Assembly: GCA_964510225.1 (NCBI GenBank)
Contig: CAZEAN010000076.1
Span: forward strand, 1-27,070
Length of the DNA stretch: 27,070 bases
Reading direction: 5' to 3'
Source: CAZEAN01 sp964510225
Lineage (GTDB): Bacteria; Planctomycetota; Planctomycetia; Isosphaerales; Isosphaeraceae
The position numbers and the translations under genes were made by a program. Under the pieces are notes generated by a model. That model was given only the letters and a program-made list of their open reading frames with translations. It was not told the DNA's origin and searched no databases. Below, piece after piece: positions 7,476 through 14,350 of this stretch (within the stretch, counting starts at the first letter, position 1; each line of letters opens with the position of its first letter).

Positions 7476-7905
7476 GCGATCGCTCTCATCAAATCCTGGT
7501 CTGCACAACTCAGAGTTCGTCAGAGAACAAGTTCGTCAGAGAACAAAACGGAATCAACGAACATTCCTGGTTACTTCCGTTGACGTTGTGACTCAGGACT
7601 TTTATTTTGCTAGGAGTGAATTTGCGCTAACAGTACAATACCAATACTTATTCTATATAAAATATTTTTTCGAGAGCACGTTGTTTATAACACAGTGTTG
7701 GCTCGGGTATAACGTGACTTATGCCGTCGAATGCCCAGCGATTTCAAGCGTTCGGAAATCGACCACTTGCCGACAGGTTTGTAAAGCGTAAAAATCAGGT
7801 GGATCAACGTTCCGGAATATTGTCAAGGGATTCACCAAGTATTAGATCTCCTAAAGAGGATGGATTCTGGATCACATTCCTCTTTCAAACCCTGGAGTCA
7901 CTGAG
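7476..7905. other. 430-bp AT-rich intergenic region
   Basis: No credible gene. It contains a 16-bp tandem repeat near 7515-7546, a markedly AT-rich stretch around 7600-7700 with runs of T and TATATAAAAT, and small palindromes such as AACACAGTGTT near 7690. A ribosome site, GGAG with 8-nt spacing, appears at the end for the following gene. It probably holds the promoter of the 7906 gene pair, but no -35/-10 pair is convincing. Open frames here are short and lack family features. Confidence 0.5.
7515..7546. repeat. perfect 16-bp tandem duplication
   Basis: GTTCGTCAGAGAACAA occurs twice back to back (7515-7530 and 7531-7546) with no mismatch. It lies 40 nt after the methyltransferase stop. Too short and too few copies for CRISPR; it may be slippage or a doubled protein site. 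Confidence 0.9.
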
Positions 7906-8118
7906 ATGAGCACCACACTTACCGACACGAAGACCTGGCCTGATCTTGGAATCGCACTTTACGACCGACTCACTGGTCGTAACGCTGAAATCACCTACGA
8001 TTTTGACAACTTTGAGCTTGAAATCCCTAGCAGTGCATCTCCTGATGCAACACACGCCAAGTGGCGTTTCAACGGGTCGATCAGGATCAAGACTCGCAAC
8101 CAAGATGGGTCGGCATGA
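7906..8118 (+). CDS. small protein of unknown function (70 aa)
   Basis: A 70-aa soluble, acidic protein that I do not recognise. It starts MSTTLTDTKTWPDLGIALYD and has a beta-rich middle (AEITYDFDNFELEIP) and a basic end (KWRFNGSIRIKTRN). There is no signal peptide, membrane segment or cysteine. It looks real: GGAG lies 8 nt before the ATG, and its stop overlaps the next start as ATGA, a typical translational coupling. The downstream partner and then a P1B metal ATPase follow on the same strand. It could be a small regulator or subunit working with either, but no function can be assigned. Confidence 0.7.
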   Translation: MSTTLTDTKTWPDLGIALYDRLTGRNAEITYDFDNFELEIPSSASPDATHAKWRFNGSIRIKTRNQDGSA

Positions 8119-8471
8119 CGTCTGCAAGACAAGCACTCGAGGTGATCGGCCGTCTTGAGGTCGATTTGAAATCTCAAGGCGAACATCACCTCGCAATTGA
8201 GATGAGGGGAGACACCATCGTGATCGTATTGGACAAATTGTCCGCTGCGTTCGCGTTGCTCCAAAACTCTCCCCTCCGAGGCAATCGCGTTAAGCTGCTC
8301 GACAACGAACTGCGAAATACTGGACTTTCACTTGTCGTGCAAATCGATCAGTTGATCGTTGGAAAACTTGGGAGAGAAAGTCGAGCTGGGCTCTTCGAAA
8401 AGCTTTTTCGACTCGCGCCACTCCAAGTGTTTCTTGGTTCAGTACTTCGCCTCATGGCAAGAGAGCCTTGA
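8115..8471 (+). CDS. unknown 118-aa protein coupled to the 70-aa protein
   Basis: A 118-aa protein of unrecognised family, starting MTSARQALEVIGRLEVDLKS. The first 60 residues look like helix then two beta strands (HHLAIEMRGDTIVIVLDKL); the rest is helical and rich in Leu, Arg and Lys, ending in LAPLQVFLGSVLRLMAREP, which could be an amphipathic, membrane-touching helix. The start at 8115 is chosen because it overlaps the preceding stop (ATGA); the frame is open to 8061, inside the upstream gene. The metal ATPase begins 288 nt downstream on the same strand. Coupling argues that the two small proteins form a complex, which is inference. Confidence 0.7.
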   Translation: MTSARQALEVIGRLEVDLKSQGEHHLAIEMRGDTIVIVLDKLSAAFALLQNSPLRGNRVKLLDNELRNTGLSLVVQIDQLIVGKLGRESRAGLFEKLFRLAPLQVFLGSVLRLMAREP

Positions 8472-8759
8472 GCAGTTTTCATCAGCGCCAACGAATCAAT
8501 GAGGATCAAGCCGCCAGAGTCACTGGCCTCAACAACCGAGTCGTTGGCTGGGGTGAAAAGTTTTTAGGCAAAATGAGGGTCCGCTCAGGGATCGGTTAGA
8601 AGGATGATCGAAGGCGCGAACTAGCGGGATGCTAGGTATATTGTGTACGGTTTTCTTTTAGCAGTCTCCGAGACGTTAACACTCCTTCAGCAGACCCTCG
8701 GCAGTCTGAACCGGCCTATCTCACGTTTCTCCTCGGATTAGTTGTGGTAAATAAAAACT

Positions 8760-10691
8760 ATGCCTGATTTGCAACCTCGGTTGCAGCCAGTGGATCAAGT
8801 AGAAGACCAGACTAGGCTCCCGAAAATCGTTGTACAGTTCCTCCGCCCCGGGTGGGAACGTCGACAGTCGCTGATTGCAATTCTAACGCTTCTCTGCATC
8901 GCAGGTTATCTACTAACACGCTTCCTTTTTGGGTTGGAAGAAGATAGCACTCGGTGGTTTTTGTGGGTCGCGTTGGGCCTTGGTGGAGGTCCGCTCGTTG
9001 CCGAACTACTTGTCGGGCTCTATCAGCGCAAGTTCGGGTCGGATCTCCTGGCCGGTATCTCGATTATCACGGCAGTGTTACTGGGTGAATACCTTGCTGG
9101 AACGCTGGTTGTGCTGATGCTCTCAGGTGGCGAAGCGTTGGAATCGCTTGCCGTCCGAAGGGCATCCTCGGTCCTTGACGCACTTGCTGGCCGGATGCCT
9201 GCCATCGCGCACCGCAAAAGTGAATCCGGAATTACCAATATTCCCCTGAATGAAGTAAAAATCGGCGACGTCATTGTCGTGCTCCCGCACGAAGTTTGTC
9301 CTGTCGATGGACTGGTCATCGAGGGACACGGAAGTATGGATGAAGCCTATCTGACTGGGGAGCCCTACCGGGTCTCAAAATCAATCGGCTCTGACGTGCT
9401 TTCTGGGGCAATTAATGGGGAAGCCGCCATCACCATTCGTGCGGTCCGACTGCCGATCGATTCCCGATACGCTCGGATCATGCAGGTGATGCGGGAATCG
9501 CAGCAGCAGCGTCCCCAACTCCGGAGGCTCGGCGATCAGCTAGGCGCATTCTATACACCGCTCGCGGTGAGTATTGCCTTGGGGGCTTGGCTGATCAGTG
9601 GTGAAGTGATCCGCTTCCTGGCCGTCTTGGTAATTGCCACACCCTGTCCCTTGCTGATTGCGATCCCAGTGGCGATCATCGGTTCGATCTCTTTGGCGGC
9701 ACGACAGAGCATTCTGATCCGAGATCCCGCAGTCCTGGAACAAATTGGCCGCTGCCGGACAATGATCTTCGACAAAACAGGAACGCTCACCTATGGAGAG
9801 CCAACCTTAGTCGAGCAGCATGTTGGGTCCGCCTTCGAGCCGAGCGAAGTGCTGCAATTGACGGCGAGCCTCGAGAAATACTCGAAGCACCCCCTAGCAA
9901 GCGCCGTCATCGACGGAGCGAAGCAAATGGAACTCAAACTCGTTCCGGCTGACCGTGTACAAGAGTTGCCTGGCGAAGGCTTGCTGGGGACCGTCGCTGG
10001 TCATTCGATCCACGTCACAAGCACCAAGCAACTGCTGACCGAACAACCGGAGTTGCGGTCCGAGCTTCCTCTGCGGGCGGCTGGGCTAGAGTGCGTTGTC
10101 TTGATCGACGGTTCTTATGCAGCGACTTATCGGTTTCGCGATGAGCCCCGTAGCGAAGGGGCCGCCTTTGTTGGACACCTGGCACCGCGGCACGGATTCG
10201 AGAAGGTAATGCTCGTTTCCGGCGATCGTTTGGAGGAGGTCGAGTACCTTGGCCAACGGGTGGGGATTACCGAGCTTTATGCCGGGAAGAGCCCTGAACA
10301 AAAGCTTGAGATTGTCCGTGAGGAGACGTCTCGAAAGCCAACCGTTTACGTTGGCGATGGAATTAATGATGCCCCAGCCATGGTAGCCGCCACCATCGGG
10401 CTTGCGATGGGCCAGCGAAGCGAGGTAACTACCGAAGCTGCCGGTGCTGTGTTGATGGATAACGCACTCAGAAGCGTTGATGAGTTGCTCCATATTGGTC
10501 ACCGGATGCGCCGGATTGCCTTGCAAAGTGCGATCGGCGGGATGATTCTAAGCCTAGCAGGAATGTTTTTGGCGGCCTTGGGGTACCTTTCTCCAGTAGC
10601 AGGAGCAATCTTGCAAGAAGTAATCGACGTCGCAGCAGTCCTGAATGCCTTGCGCGTTGCCTGGCCGCAGAAAACGTTGACAGATTATTAA
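8760..10691 (+). CDS. P1B-type metal-transporting ATPase with TPCP motif (P1B-5-like)
   Basis: A 643-aa P-type ATPase that exports a transition metal across the inner membrane. Two N-terminal hydrophobic pairs (36-58, 66-88, 94-122) precede the actuator domain with TGE (199-201). The metal-site helix carries TPCP (294-297). The phosphorylation motif DKTGT is at 338-342, the nucleotide-domain SKHPLA at 375-380 and the hinge GDGIND at 532-537. The last helix reads QEVIDVAAVLNALR. TPC together with QExxD fits the P1B-5 group, for which Ni and Fe transport has been reported (Sinorhizobium Nia). It lacks both an N-terminal heavy-metal-associated domain and the C-terminal hemerythrin domain of Nia. 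There is no clear ribosome site. Metal specificity is inference. Confidence 0.92.
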   Translation: MPDLQPRLQPVDQVEDQTRLPKIVVQFLRPGWERRQSLIAILTLLCIAGYLLTRFLFGLEEDSTRWFLWVALGLGGGPLVAELLVGLYQRKFGSDLLAGISIITAVLLGEYLAGTLVVLMLSGGEALESLAVRRASSVLDALAGRMPAIAHRKSESGITNIPLNEVKIGDVIVVLPHEVCPVDGLVIEGHGSMDEAYLTGEPYRVSKSIGSDVLSGAINGEAAITIRAVRLPIDSRYARIMQVMRESQQQRPQLRRLGDQLGAFYTPLAVSIALGAWLISGEVIRFLAVLVIATPCPLLIAIPVAIIGSISLAARQSILIRDPAVLEQIGRCRTMIFDKTGTLTYGEPTLVEQHVGSAFEPSEVLQLTASLEKYSKHPLASAVIDGAKQMELKLVPADRVQELPGEGLLGTVAGHSIHVTSTKQLLTEQPELRSELPLRAAGLECVVLIDGSYAATYRFRDEPRSEGAAFVGHLAPRHGFEKVMLVSGDRLEEVEYLGQRVGITELYAGKSPEQKLEIVREETSRKPTVYVGDGINDAPAMVAATIGLAMGQRSEVTTEAAGAVLMDNALRSVDELLHIGHRMRRIALQSAIGGMILSLAGMFLAALGYLSPVAGAILQEVIDVAAVLNALRVAWPQKTLTDY

Positions 10692-10713
10692 CAGAGCGAA
10701 TAGTGCCAATGCA

Positions 10714-10755
10714 AAGACTGCGATTAGGGATTTCATATTCCCCAACCGCAGTCTT
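10714..10755. terminator. bidirectional terminator between the ATPase gene and clpC
   Basis: AAGACTGCG (10714-10722) and CGCAGTCTT (10747-10755) are exact reverse complements, with an inner GGGA/TCCC pair (10727-10730, 10739-10742). It sits between two convergent genes, as expected for a shared terminator, though the flanking T tracts are short. Confidence 0.6.
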
Positions 10756-10816
10756 ATGCTATGACCAATCCTCGGAATCTAGAGGAAGACTAAGGAGTCA
10801 CCCTGAGTAGAACTTC

Positions 10817-13381
10817 TTACTCGGAAGGTCTCTCGGGGTTTTCTTCTGCTTCGCCACCTTCAGTCGTAGCACCAGCAGCGACGGTTTCTTCTACCGGTTT
10901 GGTGGAGGCTTCGAAGGTCAACTTGCGACCTTCATCGCCTTCGCCGACCGCAACGGTCAAGACGTCCTTGCCCTTGTACTCGCCTCGAAGAATCGATTCG
11001 GAGAGTGGGTCTTCGATCATGTTCTCGATCGCGCGTCGGAGCGGTCGAGCACCATAGTCGGGGTTGTACCCCTTCTCGATGATGAACTCTTTCGACTCGT
11101 CCGTCATCACCAACTCAAGTCCGCGATCGGCAAGCCGCTGGCGGACCTTAAGCAGTTCGATGTCGATGATCTGCTTGAGGTCTTGCTTGGTGAGTTGATG
11201 GAAGACGATCGTGTCGTCGAGCCGGTTCAAGAATTCGGGCCGGAAGTACTTCTCGATGACGCCAAGGAGTCGTTGCTTCATCTCCTCGTAAGTCGCCGAT
11301 TCGTCAAGTTCCAGGCCGCGTTCGAATCCAAAGCCGGCACTGGTGCTTGTGGCTTCGGCACCGGCGTTGGTGGTCATGATAATGATCGTGTTCTTAAAGT
11401 CCACGACCCGACCGACGTTATCAGTGAGTCGGCCTTCCTCCATGATCTGGAGGAGCATGTTGAACACATCAGGGTGAGCTTTCTCGATCTCGTCGAGGAG
11501 GACGACCGCGTACGGACGTCGACGGATCTTTTCGGTCAGTTGCCCGCCCTCTTCATAACCAACATAGCCCGGAGGAGCACCGATTAATCGGCTAACGTTG
11601 TGCTTCTCCATGTACTCGGACATGTCGATCTGAATCAGAGCTTCCGCTTCGCCGAACATGAACTCGGCTAGGCTTTTCGCAAGCAACGTCTTACCAACAC
11701 CGGTTGGGCCAGCGAAGATGAAACAACCGATCGGTCGCTTCGGATCCTTCAAACCGGCACGACTCCGACGGACAGCTTGGCTAATCCGCTTGACGGCCTC
11801 ACGCTGGCTGATGACCTTCTTCTGAAGCTCCTCTTCCATCCGGACCAGTCGTTCAGTTTCCTCGGCTTCGAGCCGGGTCAACGGAATACCGGTCATTTTG
11901 GAGACAACTTCAGCGATCACTTCTTCATCGACCGTACCGTCAATCTCCTTGGACTTATCACGCCATTCGCGGGTGATTTGGTCCTTCTTCTTCTTCAGCT
12001 TATCAGCCTGATCACGGAGGGCTGCGGCTCGTTCGAAATCCTGATTGGCGACGGCCTCTTCCTTGTCCTGGTTCAGTTGCTCGATCTGTCCGTCGAGGTC
12101 CTTCAGGTCAGGGGGACGCGTCATCGCCTTGAGTCGGACTCGAGCACCGGCCTCGTCGATGACGTCAATCGCCTTATCGGGAAGGCATCGACCGGTGATG
12201 TAGCGATCAGACATCTCGATGGAGGCTTCCATCGCCTCGTCCGTGATCTGGACGCGGTGGTGGCTCTCGTAGCGATCGCGGAGTCCTCGGAGGATTTCGA
12301 GGGCTTCGGCTTTCGACGGCGGATTGACAACGACCATTTGGAAGCGTCGTGCCAGTGCGCTATCCTTCTCGATGTACTTGCGATACTCGTCGAGTGTCGT
12401 CGCCCCGATGCACTGCACCTCGCCCCGAGAGAGTGCCGGCTTGAGAACATTCGAGGCATCGATCGCGCCTTCCGCACCGCCAGCACCGACCAGTGTGTGG
12501 AGTTCGTCGATGAAGAGGACCGTGTTCTTCGCACGGCGGACCTCATTCATAACGGCCTTGATCCGTTCTTCGAACTGACCACGGTACTTCGTTCCCGCGA
12601 CCATCATGGCGAGGTCGAGGACGACAATCCGACGGTCGCGGAGAAGTTCGGGGACATTTTTGTCCTCGATCAGTTGAGCAAGCCCCTCAACGATCGCAGT
12701 TTTTCCGACCCCTGCTTCACCGAGGAGAACGGGGTTGTTTTTTTGGCGTCGTGACAGAATCTGAATCACGCGCTCAATTTCATTCTGGCGTCCGATGACC
12801 GGATCAAGCTTGCCCTGACGTGCAAGCTCGGTCAGGTCACGCCCAAAACTGTCGAGTGCCGGGGTCTTGGATTTGCCCCCTTTTGAGGACGACGAGCCAC
12901 TGCTGCCGGAGCTCCCGCGTTCGGCCTCGCCGCCTGCGTCCATCCCATGACCGAGCAAGTTGAGCACCTCCTCGCGGACTTCCTCAAGCTTTAAGCCTAA
13001 GTTCATCAAGACTTGAGCGGCGACCCCTTCTTGTTCTCGGAGCAGGCCGAGGAGCAAGTGTTCGGTGCCGACATAATTGTGGTTGAGGTTCCTGGCTTCT
13101 TCGATGGCGTATTCAAGAACCTTCTTGGCCCTTGGGGTCTGGGGAAGTTTCCCCATCGTCACCATGTCAGGGCCTGATTGGACGATCTTTTCAACTTCGA
13201 CCCGGATTTTCCGGAGATCGACGTCGAGGTTTTTCAGCACGTTGGCCGCAACGCCACTGCCTTCCTTGACCAATCCCAGCAGCACGTGCTCAGTCCCGAC
13301 GTACTCATGGTTGAAGCGCTGGGCTTCCTGATTGCCCAGTTGCATCACCTTCCGAGCACGATCGGTGAAACGTTCGTACAT
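10817..13381 (-). CDS. clpC: ATP-dependent Clp protease ATP-binding subunit ClpC
   Basis: An 854-aa Hsp100 unfoldase that feeds substrates to ClpP. It has a double Clp N-domain (about 1-145, each repeat with the VGTEH motif), a Ser/Gly linker (about 151-172), AAA-1 with Walker A GEAGVGKT (221-228) and Walker B VLFIDE, and a UVR coiled-coil segment (QNDxERAAALRD-like, about 430-460). AAA-2 follows with Walker A GPTGVGKT and Walker B VVLLDEIEKAHP. A GFGFERG loop lies where ClpP-binding loops occur in ClpC/ClpA. The C terminus is acidic. UVR and length separate it from ClpA and ClpB. No clpP, mcsA/B or CtsR gene is nearby. Its leader carries a long hairpin covering the ribosome-site region, suggesting translational control. 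Confidence 0.97.
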   Translation of the reverse strand: MYERFTDRARKVMQLGNQEAQRFNHEYVGTEHVLLGLVKEGSGVAANVLKNLDVDLRKIRVEVEKIVQSGPDMVTMGKLPQTPRAKKVLEYAIEEARNLNHNYVGTEHLLLGLLREQEGVAAQVLMNLGLKLEEVREEVLNLLGHGMDAGGEAERGSSGSSGSSSSKGGKSKTPALDSFGRDLTELARQGKLDPVIGRQNEIERVIQILSRRQKNNPVLLGEAGVGKTAIVEGLAQLIEDKNVPELLRDRRIVVLDLAMMVAGTKYRGQFEERIKAVMNEVRRAKNTVLFIDELHTLVGAGGAEGAIDASNVLKPALSRGEVQCIGATTLDEYRKYIEKDSALARRFQMVVVNPPSKAEALEILRGLRDRYESHHRVQITDEAMEASIEMSDRYITGRCLPDKAIDVIDEAGARVRLKAMTRPPDLKDLDGQIEQLNQDKEEAVANQDFERAAALRDQADKLKKKKDQITREWRDKSKEIDGTVDEEVIAEVVSKMTGIPLTRLEAEETERLVRMEEELQKKVISQREAVKRISQAVRRSRAGLKDPKRPIGCFIFAGPTGVGKTLLAKSLAEFMFGEAEALIQIDMSEYMEKHNVSRLIGAPPGYVGYEEGGQLTEKIRRRPYAVVLLDEIEKAHPDVFNMLLQIMEEGRLTDNVGRVVDFKNTIIIMTTNAGAEATSTSAGFGFERGLELDESATYEEMKQRLLGVIEKYFRPEFLNRLDDTIVFHQLTKQDLKQIIDIELLKVRQRLADRGLELVMTDESKEFIIEKGYNPDYGARPLRRAIENMIEDPLSESILRGEYKGKDVLTVAVGEGDEGRKLTFEASTKPVEETVAAGATTEGGEAEENPERPSE

Positions 13382-13388
13382 TAGCAGT

Positions 13389-13434
13389 CGGCTCCAACGG
13401 CTCTCCTCGCAACCGGCCTCAGAGACCGGAGCCG
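13389..13434 (-). promoter_or_regulatory. clpC leader hairpin over the Shine-Dalgarno region
   Basis: On the minus strand CGGCTCC (13434-13428) pairs perfectly with GGAGCCG (13395-13389). Inside, GG pairs with CC and TCTCT with GGAGA, separated by 3-nt and 1-nt bulges, giving about 14 bp and a 14-nt loop. The 3' arm contains both candidate ribosome sites (GAGGAGAG and TTGGAG) and ends 7 nt before the clpC ATG. There is no T tract, so it is unlikely to be a terminator. An RNA-thermometer-like role is inference. Confidence 0.5.
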
Positions 13435-13495
13435 AGGCGTGGTTGGTGTCGGATGGGTCATCAACGATGCGCCGGGGATGCGGAACATTTAAGTT

Positions 13496-13508
13496 GATTC
13501 TCAGAATC
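13496..13508. promoter_or_regulatory. 13-bp palindrome upstream of clpC
   Basis: GATTCTCAGAATC has 6-bp arms around one C, 115 nt before the clpC start. It could be an operator for clpC. It matches neither the CIRCE heat-shock element nor a CtsR-type repeat that I can recognise. Confidence 0.3.
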
Positions 13509-13675
13509 TGATAGACCAGCCCGGCGGTCGCTGAGACGTCTGATCTATCTTAGGTCTGACAATCATCCCGATGAAGAATTGTCGGTCTCAACTCTCCGTA
13601 TTTCAACCTCCAGAATGATCTACCCACGATCTTAACGACATCTGACCTTCATTTTCGAGTCCTTTGTCTGACGGA

Positions 13676-14200
13676 TCAACGGTCGCCTAACTTACTTAGA
13701 GCTTGGCCGATCTCCCAGCGCCACTTCGCACCATTCTCCAATTCGAGGCATTGCCGGAACGCTCTTCGTGCTTGTTCCGGCTGATCGATCCTCATGAGGA
13801 GGGTCCCTAGATGCATGAGCGCGTCGACATCGGTCTCATCCATCGCGAGAATTCGCTCAAGTCGACGTCGCGATTCGACCCACCGACCTTGAAGATAGAG
13901 AACACTGGCTTCGTGGTAAAGCTGATCGATCTCGATCTTATGGCGTTCCGGGTGACAGCGCCAGACCCACCAGAGGGTGTAAGCAAAGGCAGCGACCCAG
14001 GTTCCCACCGCCAGCGCGGTGAGAAACGTCGACAGCCCATGACTCACTAGGTCGATCCAAATCAATCGCGTGATGATTGCAAGATTAACGGTCGCGGCAA
14101 AGACAGTCGCCAGAATCAAGCCCATCACTTCTTGACCAGACCAGATTTGCGGCAAGCCCGGCCAAATACTCAGTGCTGAGATCCACCAACGCCCCGGCAT
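13676..14200 (-). CDS. membrane protein with C-terminal TPR repeats
   Basis: A 174-aa protein with two predicted transmembrane helices (about 25-45 and 58-80) followed by tetratricopeptide repeats (about 92-155; LYHEASVLYLQGRWVESRRRLERIL and ALMHLGTLLMRIDQPEQARRAFRQCLEL). TPRs bind partner proteins, here on the side of the membrane where the C terminus lies. The start at 14200 has AAGGAG with 7-nt spacing; the open frame to 14293 precedes that site. It lies between the arylsulfatase and clpC on the same strand, separated from each by hairpins. Partner and role are unknown. Confidence 0.8.
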   Translation of the reverse strand: MPGRWWISALSIWPGLPQIWSGQEVMGLILATVFAATVNLAIITRLIWIDLVSHGLSTFLTALAVGTWVAAFAYTLWWVWRCHPERHKIEIDQLYHEASVLYLQGRWVESRRRLERILAMDETDVDALMHLGTLLMRIDQPEQARRAFRQCLELENGAKWRWEIGQALSKLGDR

Positions 14201-14224
14201 CGTCCGGCTCCTTCCGAACGGGTC

Positions 14225-14246
14225 AGCCCCGATTCTGCACGGGGCT
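14225..14246 (-). terminator. hairpin between the arylsulfatase and TPR genes
   Basis: AGCCCCG (14225-14231) and CGGGGCT (14240-14246) form a perfect 7-bp GC-rich stem with an 8-nt loop, about 105 nt after the sulfatase stop and 25 nt before the TPR gene start. No T tract follows, so it could be a weak terminator or a leader structure of the TPR gene. Confidence 0.4.
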
Positions 14247-14350
14247 CTGTTAACACAGTGAGGGATCCTACGATGGTTGATTTGTTTGATCAAGTCGAAC
14301 TCAAAGCGTAGGACCCAACAATTAAGCCGATCGAACCCAAGTCGAAGAGA

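Noticed and set aside
7515..7546. Possible CRISPR array
   Set aside because: Only two adjacent 16-bp units with no spacers.
7588..7791. 67-codon frame in the AT-rich gap
   Set aside because: No ribosome site, no domain, aromatic-rich composition expected from AT-rich DNA.
11777..12754. 325-codon open frame antisense to clpC
   Set aside because: It lies fully inside clpC, whose domains are complete; the frame has no family motif and reflects codon bias of the sense strand.
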